Source of the DNA: an uncultured Pseudodesulfovibrio sp.
GTDB taxonomy: Bacteria > Desulfobacterota > Desulfovibrionia > Desulfovibrionales > Desulfovibrionaceae
Direction of reading: 5' to 3'
Length of the DNA stretch: 64,000 bases
NCBI RefSeq assembly: GCF_963677845.1
Contig: NZ_OY782498.1
Coordinates: 2,611,518 to 2,675,517 of the forward strand
Both the position numbers and the translations under genes were made by a program. Under the pieces are notes generated by a model that was not told the DNA's origin, searched no databases, and saw only the letters and a program-made list of their open reading frames with translations. This document shows positions 35,044 to 44,284 of the stretch, in pieces (position 1 is the stretch's first letter; every line of letters starts with the position of its first letter).

Positions 35044-36297
35044 TTATATGCCGGACTTCTTAGCGAGCTGCTGGCAAGCCTTGCCTGCGGCAGTTGCATT
35101 CTTGGACTTGAGGAACATTTCCATGACGGACGCGAATCCACCCATGAAAGTCTCATTGGCTGCAACGCCATGAGCCAGAGAACCAACAACACGGTCCTTG
35201 CCGAAATCGGCAGCAGCGGACTTGAGGTAGTCGTTGTACTTGCTCAGGTCAGAGTCGGTACGGGCAGAGATGGAACCCTTGAGCGGGTTGAAAGTGTCAC
35301 TGCCTTCCTTGGAACCGAGGATCTTGAGCCATGCAACGGCGTTGTCCCGATGAGGAGAGCCCTTGGGCAAACAAAAGGAGTCAGCCAGGAACATAAATTC
35401 GCCACCGGTACCAGGGGAAGCGGCCCAGCCGTATCCAGTGCCCGGAGCCAATTTCTTAGTGGTGGTCATGTAACCGGCAGCCCAGTCACCCATGATGTTG
35501 AAAGCGGCACGGCCATCGATGACCATGTCGGTTGCCTGCTGCCAGGACAGGGAGGAAGCGTCTGCATTGGTGTATTCCAAAACGCGACCAAACAATTCCC
35601 ATGCCTTGATACCTTCAGGAGAATCGAAAGCAAGCTTGCCGGACCACAAAGCATCCCAGTTGTCAGCGCCCAGAGAGGCCAGTGCAACGGATTCCCACAG
35701 ATGGTTGGCGGTCCAGTTCTGAGCCAGAGCCAAAGGAGTGACGCCTGCGGCCTTCAGCTTTTCAGCTGCGGCGAAAAACTCATCCCAGGTCTTGGGAGCT
35801 TCGATGCCCCATTTCTTCAAATTGGCAGGCACATACCACATCACGTTGGAGCGATGAATGTTCACAGGCACGGACCAGATACCCTTATCTGTACCGATGA
35901 GCTTAATCAGACCTTCGGGGAAAACGTCCATCCAACCCTGTTCCTTGAACAGCGGAGTGAGGTCTTCCATGCGGTCAGCTTTGACCCAAGTACCGATCAA
36001 TTCCTGGCCTGCGTGAACCTGAAAAGAATCCGGCGGCTCACCACCGAGCATACGGGTTTTGAGAACGGCCTTGGCATTGACGCCGGAGCCACCAGTAACC
36101 GTAGCATTGATTACGTTCACATTGGGATTCTGTTTCTTGTAAATTTCAATCAGAGCGGCCAGAGCCGGGCCTTCATCACCAGCCCACCAGGAGAAGATCT
36201 CCAGATCGCCGGTCAGGTCTTTTGCCTGTGAAACCTGCGGTGCACCAAGCAGCAGGACAGCGGCAAAAACGAGGAGCAATTTAGCAAAACCCTTCAT
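35044..36297 (-). CDS. Glucose/galactose-type ABC solute-binding protein (CUT1)
   Basis: 417 residues from ATG 36297 (TTAGGAGG upstream); an in-frame start 12 codons earlier lacks a site. Signal peptide 1-24 (SQA-KD). The mature protein opens [17 protein letters not shown] and carries [17 protein letters not shown] and [12 protein letters not shown], which closely resemble the Thermus glucose/galactose-binding protein family from memory. It would deliver hexose to the two permeases. With galK, galT and galM in the same operon, galactose is the most likely ligand, but glucose or mannose cannot be excluded. Confidence 0.92.
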   Translation of the reverse strand: MKGFAKLLLVFAAVLLLGAPQVSQAKDLTGDLEIFSWWAGDEGPALAALIEIYKKQNPNVNVINATVTGGSGVNAKAVLKTRMLGGEPPDSFQVHAGQELIGTWVKADRMEDLTPLFKEQGWMDVFPEGLIKLIGTDKGIWSVPVNIHRSNVMWYVPANLKKWGIEAPKTWDEFFAAAEKLKAAGVTPLALAQNWTANHLWESVALASLGADNWDALWSGKLAFDSPEGIKAWELFGRVLEYTNADASSLSWQQATDMVIDGRAAFNIMGDWAAGYMTTTKKLAPGTGYGWAASPGTGGEFMFLADSFCLPKGSPHRDNAVAWLKILGSKEGSDTFNPLKGSISARTDSDLSKYNDYLKSAAADFGKDRVVGSLAHGVAANETFMGGFASVMEMFLKSKNATAAGKACQQLAKKSGI

Positions 36298-36373
36298 AAT
36301 ACCTCCTAAGGTTGTCGAAATATCCATAACCAATCAATTAACTATTAAAACAACCACTTCGATAGATATAAAA

Positions 36374-37471
36374 TCAACGAAGTGCGTTGGTTGTCTCCGG
36401 GTCAAAAAGGACCATGCGATCAAACTCAAAACCAATGGGAACCACTTCACCGGGGTGGGCAACGACACGGCCTTCCACTTCGGCAATAAGTTCATTTTCA
36501 CCATCAATGACGATTTCAAGGTGAGACTGACCGCCAAGAATTTCAGAAACCACGACCTCCCCCTGGCACCACCATTCCTTGGGGAGTTTTTCGATATTAT
36601 CGCCCATCTTGATGGAATCAGGACGCAGGCCGACCTTCACCGGCGCACCATCCTGCAAGGATTCAGCCTTGCCATCAACCACGGGGAATATGGAGTTACC
36701 GACGATCACCTGCCGTTTTCCATTCTCTATACGGCACGTTCCAGACAAAATATTCATGGGTGGATTACCTATGAACTGTGCAACAAAAATGTTGTCCGGG
36801 TCTTCGAAAACTTCGATGGGCGTCCCGATCTGCTGGATGTCTCCATCCTTCAAAATAACGATTCGGTCGGCCAGTGTCATGGCCTCGATCTGGTCGTGGG
36901 TAACGTAAATCGTGGTCGTCGCCATGCGTAGGTGCATCTTGCGAAGTTCCATGCGCATCTGGGTTCTGAGCTGGGCATCAAGGTTCGAAAGCGGTTCATC
37001 AAACAAAAACACGTCAGGCTTGCGGACCATGGCACGGCCCATAGCGACACGCTGACGTTGCCCACCGGAAAGCTCTGAGGGTTTGCGATCAAGGTAGGGA
37101 CCAAGTTCAAGAACTTGAGCGGCCTCATTAACCTTGGCTTCAACATCCGCCTTGGACTTATTACGCATCTTCAGGGAAAAACCCATATTCTCACGCACGG
37201 ACATATGCGGATACAAGGCATAGTTCTGAAAAACCATGGCCACGTTACGGTCCTTGGGAGACACCTGATTGACCACACGGTCGCCAATAAGGACTTCACC
37301 ACCAGATATGGCTTCCAACCCTGCAACCATACGCAGGACAGTGGATTTACCACAACCAGAAGGCCCGACAAGGACGATGAATTCATTATCCTTGATATCA
37401 AGGTCGATGCCGTGAACCACTTCCACGTCGCCGTACCGCTTGACCACTTTTTTCAACTCAACATTTGCCAT
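36374..37471 (-). CDS. Sugar ABC transporter ATPase (UgpC/MsmX type)
   Basis: A 365-residue protein: Walker [10 protein letters not shown] (about 38-46), signature [14 protein letters not shown] (about 135), Walker [15 protein letters not shown]-loop THDQIEA and a C-terminal TOBE/regulatory region (about 240-355). It energises the two CUT1 permeases. ATPases of this type can serve several sugar importers. Confidence 0.95.
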   Translation of the reverse strand: MANVELKKVVKRYGDVEVVHGIDLDIKDNEFIVLVGPSGCGKSTVLRMVAGLEAISGGEVLIGDRVVNQVSPKDRNVAMVFQNYALYPHMSVRENMGFSLKMRNKSKADVEAKVNEAAQVLELGPYLDRKPSELSGGQRQRVAMGRAMVRKPDVFLFDEPLSNLDAQLRTQMRMELRKMHLRMATTTIYVTHDQIEAMTLADRIVILKDGDIQQIGTPIEVFEDPDNIFVAQFIGNPPMNILSGTCRIENGKRQVIVGNSIFPVVDGKAESLQDGAPVKVGLRPDSIKMGDNIEKLPKEWWCQGEVVVSEILGGQSHLEIVIDGENELIAEVEGRVVAHPGEVVPIGFEFDRMVLFDPETTNALR

Positions 37472-37506
37472 ATCTGCCGTCTCTTTAGGTTTCCTGATGC
37501 AATAAG

Positions 37507-38550
37507 CTATTTCACAAAAAACTTGAACAATATTGTCTGGACAAACTCCTGCCCCGGTTCAAGGGACACTTCCGGGAATCCCGGTTGATTGGGAGCATCC
37601 ACGAACCCTTGTGCTTCCAAACAAAATCCGGAGCGGGAATGATACATCAAACCACCCTTGCCCGGCAATGAATCCGGGATGTAATCCCCCGAATAGAACT
37701 GCACCCCGGGACTGGTCGTCCAGACCTCCATCCCCCGTCCTGAGCCCGGCTCCAACACAGTGGCGGCCAGTCGCAATGTCGACGCGGAATCGTCCAATAC
37801 ATAATAATGATCGTACCCTCGACCATTGGTATTATCTGCAATCCGACGACCAATAGTCTCCGAATGCATAAAATCGAGATGTGTACCACTGGCTTCTGTC
37901 ATCTGCCCTGTGGGAATTAATGCGGTATCCACTTCCAACACGCGACTGGCTGGAATACACAATTCATGCCCCAGACAATCCTTCCCCGGAAGTCCTGACA
38001 AATTGAAATAACTATGATGGGTTGTGTTCACGACAGTGGCTTTATCCGTTGTGGCCTTAAAATCAAGACGCAGTCCATCCGCAGTCAGAGTATATAAAGC
38101 CGAACATTCCAGCTTACCGGGATACCCCATTTCCCGATCCGGGCTAACATGTCGCAAGCGTACACTTGGTCCTTCGTCAGTCTCTATCGACTCACTATCC
38201 CAGACCTGCTTATGAAAGCCATTGCAGCCACCATGCAGATGATGCTCACCACAATTTTTCTCAAGTTCAAAGGACTTCCCATTTAATACAAAACGAGCAT
38301 GACTGACCCGATTGGCCACCCGTCCAATCAGACATCCGAAATACCATGGGTTCGCGACATATTCCTCCAAAGTATCAAAACCAAGTGTCACATCCGCCAA
38401 ATTCCCATCCCGATCCGGCGCAGTCAGTCGTGTAAGGATTCCGCCATATGTAGCAATGGAGGCTTTCATACCGCCTGAATTGGTCAGGGTGAACAAATCC
38501 ACCGGGGTTCCATCGTCCAAGGCACCCCATCGTGTGCGTTGAACACTCAT
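37507..38550 (-). CDS. galM: Aldose 1-epimerase (mutarotase)
   Basis: A 347-residue beta-sandwich enzyme that interconverts alpha and beta galactose, the first step of the Leloir pathway. Catalytic histidine in [11 protein letters not shown] (near 178), substrate region [13 protein letters not shown], and catalytic glutamate in [15 protein letters not shown] near the C-terminus. Its start overlaps the lacI stop by 4 nt. Confidence 0.94.
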   Translation of the reverse strand: MSVQRTRWGALDDGTPVDLFTLTNSGGMKASIATYGGILTRLTAPDRDGNLADVTLGFDTLEEYVANPWYFGCLIGRVANRVSHARFVLNGKSFELEKNCGEHHLHGGCNGFHKQVWDSESIETDEGPSVRLRHVSPDREMGYPGKLECSALYTLTADGLRLDFKATTDKATVVNTTHHSYFNLSGLPGKDCLGHELCIPASRVLEVDTALIPTGQMTEASGTHLDFMHSETIGRRIADNTNGRGYDHYYVLDDSASTLRLAATVLEPGSGRGMEVWTTSPGVQFYSGDYIPDSLPGKGGLMYHSRSGFCLEAQGFVDAPNQPGFPEVSLEPGQEFVQTILFKFFVK

Positions 38551-39569
38551 GACCGCCCCCTCGCCAAGGACGAACCACGGACCAACAATTGGGTTTCCAA
38601 TGTCACAGTCTCAGGCACAAAATTTTCACCAGCTTCAAACTGCTTGAGCAACAACTTCACAGCCATCCGTCCAATCTCGAATGCAGGCTGAAACACTGTG
38701 GTCAATGCCGGTTCGATAAGCGCCGCAGCGGGCGTGTCTGAAAAACCGACAAGGGCCACGTCATCAGGGATTCGCACCCCCGCTTCCTTGAAGCGTGTAA
38801 ACAGGCCAACGGCCACAGGATCATTGATGGCAAGAATGGCCTCGGGCATTTCGTCCATGGCAAGATACTTTTCAGCCCCGGCTCGACCATCTTCTTCCCT
38901 GTACCCGCCATGCAAATGGAATTTGTCTTCCACAGTCAAACCATTATCACGCATGGCATCCCGATATCCCTCAAACCGATGTTGGTTCAAGGCTATACCG
39001 TCCTGTCCGGCAAGATGCCCGATACGTCGATAACCGGATTCTATAAGATGGGTCACGGCACCATACGCCGCACGATAATCATCCACCACGACCTTACTGG
39101 TATCCAATCCTTCCACAACCCTATCAAACTGCACTAATGGCACATTCTGACGAATGACACCGGAAAGATGTTCATGGTTCGTCGTCTCCGAAGAAATGGC
39201 GATAAGCAATCCTGCGACCTGATTGGCAACTAAAGCCTGAGTATTGATCATTTCACGGGCCAAAGTCTCGTTACTCTGACAAACCATAATAATGTAACCG
39301 TGTTCGTAGGCGACCTCTTCTATACCACTAATGACATTGGAAAAAAAATGATGACGAATTTCGGGAACAATCACGCCAATGGTGTTGCTCCGTTTTTTTT
39401 GCAATGACTGGGCAAGCTGATTGGGCTGATAGTGATATTTTTCGGCAGCTTCAGTCACCTTGCGTTTGGTGGCCAAGCTGATGTCAGGGTGATCGCGCAA
39501 GGCACGGGACACCGTTGACGGAGAAACTCCGAGTTTCTTGGCGAGGTCCTTGATCGTAAACGAACTCAT
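38547..39569 (-). CDS. LacI/GalR-family repressor of the galactose operon
   Basis: 340 residues: helix-turn-helix (4-30, IKDLAKKLGVSPSTVSRALRD), hinge helix (QPNQLAQSLQKKR) and a periplasmic-binding-like effector domain (60-335). It sits inside the operon, overlapping galK and galM by 4 nt on each side. It probably binds the GCAAACGTTTGC-type sites upstream of galT and releases them with galactose or a derivative. Confidence 0.93.
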   Translation of the reverse strand: MSSFTIKDLAKKLGVSPSTVSRALRDHPDISLATKRKVTEAAEKYHYQPNQLAQSLQKKRSNTIGVIVPEIRHHFFSNVISGIEEVAYEHGYIIMVCQSNETLAREMINTQALVANQVAGLLIAISSETTNHEHLSGVIRQNVPLVQFDRVVEGLDTSKVVVDDYRAAYGAVTHLIESGYRRIGHLAGQDGIALNQHRFEGYRDAMRDNGLTVEDKFHLHGGYREEDGRAGAEKYLAMDEMPEAILAINDPVAVGLFTRFKEAGVRIPDDVALVGFSDTPAAALIEPALTTVFQPAFEIGRMAVKLLLKQFEAGENFVPETVTLETQLLVRGSSLARGRS

Positions 39570-40876
39570 GAAGAAGGTGCTCCATGAAGATCATTCAGTC
39601 GAATACAATCCATACCCGGTTTACGAATTTTCAACGGCAAAACCGCTCCGGGCTTAAACACGCCATCCATAAAATCACTATATTCCTGCACCAGTTCAGT
39701 GGGAACATACGCCTGTATGGTCCCGGCGAAACCGCCGCCCTGGATACGCCACGCTCCCCTGCCGCCAAGAAAACGTTCAGTCAATGTCAAAGCCAAAGGA
39801 ATCCCTTGCTCCAACGCATTGGTGGTGCTGATACAGTTCTGAAGCAATCGCCATGACGAATCACCGGACTGATTCACCAGCCGAAGAAAACCGTCCATAT
39901 CACCCGTTTGCAACGCAACTGCCTGCTGTTGGGCTCTTTCGCTTTCCTCAATGAAATGAATCAGACGAAGTACCCCTCTGTCACCGGCTTCCATACGGAT
40001 ACCGGAGACATTCTCCATCACCTGTTGCACAGTCAGACCACGTGCCACATCCTGCCCCAAGACACGCGCAGCACGCCCCATTTCCTCGGGAATGGCGGCG
40101 TATTCAGGTGTCAGATCAGCATGACTCCCACCGGTATCCACTACCACAAGTTGATAACCGGCGGCCTCAAAATCAAAATCAATTTGCGTCACTTGCGGGG
40201 TTTTCTGTGTCATAAAATCAATGGACAAAATCCCCTGAGTCGCACAGGCCAATTGGTCCATGAAACCACACGGTTTGCCAAAATGAATATTCTCGGCTTC
40301 ACGACCGGCCGTGGCCAATTCCAACGATGTCCGCTTGCCCTCGCAATACAACTGGTTAAGAATCTGACCTATACAAACCTCAAAAGCCGCCGAAGAACTC
40401 AGCCCTGCCCCTATTGGGACATCACCTGAGATACAGGCATCGAAACCACCGACATTCCACCCACGGCTCACGAATCCAGCGACAACGCCACGAACTAACG
40501 CAGTAGATGTCCCTTCTTCTTCAACACGAGAAGCAAGGTCTGTGCAGTCGACCTCAATGCTGTCGGAAAAACCTTCTGACCTCACGCGAATAACAGTCCC
40601 GTCCACAGGACACGCCGCAGCCAAACAGTCAAAATGCACGCCCGCGGCCAGGACCACACCGTTGTTATGGTCCGTGTGATTACCACCAAGCTCTGTTCGC
40701 CCCGGCGCAGTCACTAAAACAGCCCTGTTGCATCCGCTCCATTTTTCCAATCGAGACAACAGGTTGCTATACCGCTGGCGTTGAATAAATAAAACAGAAT
40801 CGCCATACAACTCAGTCAATGTTGCATCCAGAAAACCTGCGTTGAGCGCACGCAAATAGTCATGAATAAAAGCCAT
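39566..40876 (-). CDS. galK: Galactokinase
   Basis: A 436-residue GHMP kinase. Galactose signature GRTELGGNHTDHNNG near 58, ATP loop GAGLSSSAAFEV near 152, and motif 3 GGGFAGTIQAYV near 382 are present. It phosphorylates alpha-D-galactose to galactose-1-phosphate. It is longer than E. coli GalK (382), with extra sequence at the N-terminus before the signature. Its ATG overlaps the galT stop. Confidence 0.93.
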   Translation of the reverse strand: MAFIHDYLRALNAGFLDATLTELYGDSVLFIQRQRYSNLLSRLEKWSGCNRAVLVTAPGRTELGGNHTDHNNGVVLAAGVHFDCLAAACPVDGTVIRVRSEGFSDSIEVDCTDLASRVEEEGTSTALVRGVVAGFVSRGWNVGGFDACISGDVPIGAGLSSSAAFEVCIGQILNQLYCEGKRTSLELATAGREAENIHFGKPCGFMDQLACATQGILSIDFMTQKTPQVTQIDFDFEAAGYQLVVVDTGGSHADLTPEYAAIPEEMGRAARVLGQDVARGLTVQQVMENVSGIRMEAGDRGVLRLIHFIEESERAQQQAVALQTGDMDGFLRLVNQSGDSSWRLLQNCISTTNALEQGIPLALTLTERFLGGRGAWRIQGGGFAGTIQAYVPTELVQEYSDFMDGVFKPGAVLPLKIRKPGMDCIRLNDLHGAPSS

Positions 40877-41925
40877 TACCTCATCTCCAGATAATGCACT
40901 TCGCCCTGCTCTCGAAGACGAATGGCTGCGGCTTCGGCAGTCAAATCACGCTGAGGCATGGCCATCATTTCATAACCGACCATGAACTTCTTGACTGATT
41001 TTGATCGCAAAAGAGGTGGATAATAATGGATATGAAAATGCCAATGAGGATGCCCCTCGCCGTCGGAAGGAGCCTGATGAATACCCATGGAATAAGGAAA
41101 TGATGTCTGGAAAAGATTATCGTAACGAATATTCAACCGGACCATGGCATCGGCCAGATCATCCCGAATGGGAGCATCCATTTCAAGGATGGATGTCATA
41201 TGCTTCTTGGGCAAAATCATCGTCTCAAAAGGCCAGGTCGCCCAAAATGGCACCAAAACGACAAAAGAATCATTCTCAAAGATAATCCGCTCGCCCCGTT
41301 TCATTTCCGTCTCAAGATAGGAGCAGAGCAAGCAGGAATCATGCTCCTGAAGATATGCAGACTGCCGCCCACCTTCCGTGGCTGGATACATGGGCACATT
41401 CCGAGTGGCCCATATCTGTCCATGAGGATGCGGGTTGGAACACCCCATGACCGATCCTCGGTTTTCAAATATCTGAACATATCCGATATCATCACGAACA
41501 CCCAGTGCCTGAAATTCAGTACACCAGATGTCCACAACCTTTCGAGCCTGAGCAACGCCGAGTCGTGCCAAGGTCAAATCATGGCGAGGGGAATAACAGA
41601 GGACACGACACACGCCCGTCTCCGGTTCCGCGACCAAAAGGGAGTTATTGTCAAGAGACACTTCGGTCTCTTCCGGCATATCCGGCAAAAGAGCTGCGAA
41701 ATCATTGGTGAAAACAAATGTTTCTTCGTAGGCAGGATTGACCGCGCCACCCGCACGGACATTGCCGGGACAGAGATAACAACTGTCGTCGTACTCAGGA
41801 AGAGTCGCCAGATCTGGCTCTTCCTGTTGCCCTTGCCAAGGACGTTTGGTTCTATGGGGCGAAACAAGCACCCACTCACCTGTAAGTTGATTCAACCGCC
41901 TGTGCGGATTGTCTTCGAAATTCAT
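40876..41925 (-). CDS. galT: Galactose-1-phosphate uridylyltransferase
   Basis: 349 residues from ATG 41925 (GGGGA upstream; an in-frame start nine codons earlier is less likely). Active site NPHPHGQIWAT (the nucleophilic His of HPH) near residue 158, and a zinc-type site around C-x2-C (CYLCPG near 55). It exchanges UMP between UDP-glucose and galactose-1-phosphate. First gene of the operon. The epimerase galE needed to complete the cycle is not in the window. Confidence 0.95.
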   Translation of the reverse strand: MNFEDNPHRRLNQLTGEWVLVSPHRTKRPWQGQQEEPDLATLPEYDDSCYLCPGNVRAGGAVNPAYEETFVFTNDFAALLPDMPEETEVSLDNNSLLVAEPETGVCRVLCYSPRHDLTLARLGVAQARKVVDIWCTEFQALGVRDDIGYVQIFENRGSVMGCSNPHPHGQIWATRNVPMYPATEGGRQSAYLQEHDSCLLCSYLETEMKRGERIIFENDSFVVLVPFWATWPFETMILPKKHMTSILEMDAPIRDDLADAMVRLNIRYDNLFQTSFPYSMGIHQAPSDGEGHPHWHFHIHYYPPLLRSKSVKKFMVGYEMMAMPQRDLTAEAAAIRLREQGEVHYLEMR

Positions 41926-41971
41926 TATTTTCCCCGCAATCCCACTATCCAATTCCTCTCTTCAAGGGCTT

Positions 41972-42000
41972 TTCGCAAACGTTACCGCAAACGTTTGCAG
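41972..42000. promoter_or_regulatory. Tandem GalR/LacI-type operators before galT
   Basis: GCAAACGTTTGC (41987-41998) is a perfect palindrome of the LacI/GalR class. A second, imperfect copy, CGCAAACGTTACCG, precedes it at 41974-41987, so CGCAAACGTT is repeated with a 12-bp period. They lie 50-75 bp before the galT start, where bound repressor would block transcription. Confidence 0.85.
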
Positions 42001-42272
42001 AACGTTAGAAAAAAAACACGAAATCGTCACATTGTCAATATACCGGCCTGTTTTTTCAGTACACCCAGTAAAGACTCTGCAACTTAATTCATTTTATTTA
42101 AACTGAAATAACAGAATATTAAGAAGTAGATAGTCCCAATCATATCATATTTTTAGAAGTCTTCAGCCAACAATTCCTTCTGCAGACGGAACGTACAAAA
42201 CGTACCATGAGAACCTACTCCCTCGAAAGTCACAAACTTTCCCATGACAAAGGCAGTCACGAAATGGGAAAT
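42001..42272. other. AT-rich intergenic region, no gene seen
   Basis: It should contain the galT promoter on the minus strand (the GTTTAAATAAAATG stretch near 42090 is AT-rich enough for a -10 region) and the end of the neighbouring transcript. No strong hairpin was recognised. Confidence 0.4.
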
Positions 42273-43040
42273 TCACATCCCTGATTTATCCTCGAAATAG
42301 TCCGTCATAATTTGTTGGTACCGTCCACTTTCTTTCAGCCAACGAAGGCCATTATTAAATTTCTCCACCAATTCAAGCCCGGACGGTATTCGTCTGGAAA
42401 TAATAAGATGAGACGCCCCCTTCCGTATTGGATGAGGGTGCACAACAACATGCGTCGCGTCAGGAAACCAGTTTTCCAGAATATGCAAACCAACTTCCTT
42501 ATTACAGACAAACAGGTCGACCCTCCCGGCCACAAGCATTCTCATACCCTGCACATACCCTCGTGTCGTATGGATTTCCCCCGTACCGTTCTTGACCACT
42601 TTGGTAAACGTCTTCTGCGCAAGATCGCCCAACGCCGTCGCAATACGCATATCCATGACGTCCTCTACGTTTTCCCAATCAAATCCATTGTACCGATTAT
42701 AGAAAAAGACTGTTTCCGACTCCATAACCGAATCACTGTAGAAAAAAATCTTTTCCCTTTCCCCACTTTTCAACCACCCTACAGAACCGGTTACCTCGCC
42801 ATGGCTGGCCTTTTCATATGCACGTTTCCACGGCAGGCATTCGTACACAACCTCAACTCCTGAGAAGCGAAAAGCCTCTTCATATATAATTGAAGCCACT
42901 CCCTTTCCCGGAAGCTTTGAAGAGTGATAGGGGGGCCATTCTCCATATGTCAGAACGACTGTTTCCGCGGCCAAAGAGGGGGCGATAAACATCATGAGAG
43001 ACAGCACAAAACTGAAAACGAATTGCATACAGCACTTCAA
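42273..43040 (-). CDS. Periplasmic solute-binding-like protein (SBP_bac_3 type)
   Basis: About 255 residues. The start is uncertain: TTG 43040 has GGAG 9 nt upstream, ATG 43028 is 12 nt later, and TTG 43076 is earlier. Signal peptide with core FVFSFVLSLMMFIAPSLA. The mature protein begins TVVLTYGEWPPYHSSKLPGKG, typical of family-3 binding proteins found alone in marine deltaproteobacteria, and ends ESGRYQQIMTDYF. No permease is adjacent, so it may be a sensor component rather than a transporter subunit. Confidence 0.82.
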   Translation of the reverse strand: MKCCMQFVFSFVLSLMMFIAPSLAAETVVLTYGEWPPYHSSKLPGKGVASIIYEEAFRFSGVEVVYECLPWKRAYEKASHGEVTGSVGWLKSGEREKIFFYSDSVMESETVFFYNRYNGFDWENVEDVMDMRIATALGDLAQKTFTKVVKNGTGEIHTTRGYVQGMRMLVAGRVDLFVCNKEVGLHILENWFPDATHVVVHPHPIRKGASHLIISRRIPSGLELVEKFNNGLRWLKESGRYQQIMTDYFEDKSGM

Positions 43041-43282
43041 ATTCAAAGACTCCTTTGCAATCAATCCGTAGCTCAATAAAAGAAAGACTTACTATGAATA
43101 TACCACCATAAAAAAAACATGGCGATTATAAGTAAATCATTTCAATTCCCCAAAAGCGGGCAGTCGACTACAGACGATGATTGGGACCCACGTGATAAAA
43201 CCAAATTTCTCGCTTGCAGATCATGCCATTCACGATATATTGAGGCCAACCGTTCACCGTCAAACCGATGAAGAGGTTCTTC

Positions 43283-44284
43283 ATGAAAAAAATACGTTTC
43301 GGCATCCTTTCCACAGCCAAAATCGCCCGGACAAAAGTCATTCCCGCCATGCAAAAGGGAAAATTGACTGAAGTCACGGCCATAGCTTCGCGCACACTTG
43401 AAAACGCACAAAAAGCCGCCGAAGAACTGGGAATTGCCAAAGCGTATGGTAGCTACGAAAAACTGTTGGCCGACAAGCAGATTGATGCCGTTTACATCCC
43501 TCTGCCAAACCACCTCCATGTAGAGTGGACTCTCAAAGCCATGGACAAAGGTAAACACGTCCTGTGTGAAAAGCCCATGGGATTGACCAGTGGTGAAGTA
43601 AACAGACTTATCAACGCCACAGTTACGGCCCCGGATGCCAAAGTTATGGAAGGCTTCATGTATCGATTCCATCCGCAATGGATCGAAGCAAAGCGACTGG
43701 TAGACGAAGGGCAAATCGGTGACTTGGTCACCATCCAATCCTTTTTTTCCTACTTCAATACAGACCCTGACAATATTCGAAACAAGGCGGACCTCGGCGG
43801 TGGGGCCCTCATGGATATCGGATGCTATCCTGTGTCCTTGTCCCGATTCATTTTCAATGCCCAGCCTCGTCGCGCCATGAGTTTCATGAATCAGGACCCC
43901 GAATTTGGTACGGATCGTGTGTTTTCAGGCATGTTGGATTTCAATGGAAGGATTGCAACATTCACATGTTCCACTCAAGTAGCCGATTATCAGCGGGTTA
44001 ATATTTTGGGCACGACTGGACGAATCGAAATACTCATCCCGTTTAATGCCCCGCCGGACGAACCATGTACGATTCTCCTTCAACAAGGAGCCAAAAAGGA
44101 AATGACGGTGCAACCCCTTTCCTTTGATCCTTGTGATCAATACACCCTGCAAGGCGACGCTTTTGCCAGAGCTATTCTTGATGACACACGACCACCGGCC
44201 ACCCTCATGGATGCATTCGACAACATGCACGTCATCGACGCTCTGGTAAAGAGCGCACAAACAGGTCAATGGGAACGGAGCTAA
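43283..44284 (+). CDS. Gfo/Idh/MocA-family oxidoreductase
   Basis: 333 residues from ATG 43283 (AGAGG 6 nt before; ATG 43268 lacks a site). N-terminal Rossmann fold (FGILSTAKIARTKVIPAM), the family motif CEKPMG near 95 with the catalytic lysine, and a C-terminal alpha/beta domain with DIGCYPVSLSRF (near 174), where GxYP is typical of the dehydrogenase group using NADP and sugars. It may oxidise a sugar, polyol or glycoside. Substrate unknown. Its stop overlaps the facing kinase stop. Confidence 0.9.
   Translation: MKKIRFGILSTAKIARTKVIPAMQKGKLTEVTAIASRTLENAQKAAEELGIAKAYGSYEKLLADKQIDAVYIPLPNHLHVEWTLKAMDKGKHVLCEKPMGLTSGEVNRLINATVTAPDAKVMEGFMYRFHPQWIEAKRLVDEGQIGDLVTIQSFFSYFNTDPDNIRNKADLGGGALMDIGCYPVSLSRFIFNAQPRRAMSFMNQDPEFGTDRVFSGMLDFNGRIATFTCSTQVADYQRVNILGTTGRIEILIPFNAPPDEPCTILLQQGAKKEMTVQPLSFDPCDQYTLQGDAFARAILDDTRPPATLMDAFDNMHVIDALVKSAQTGQWERS

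Noticed and set aside
43142-43738. 198-residue minus-strand ORF
   Set aside because: Shadow of the Gfo/Idh/MocA dehydrogenase gene.
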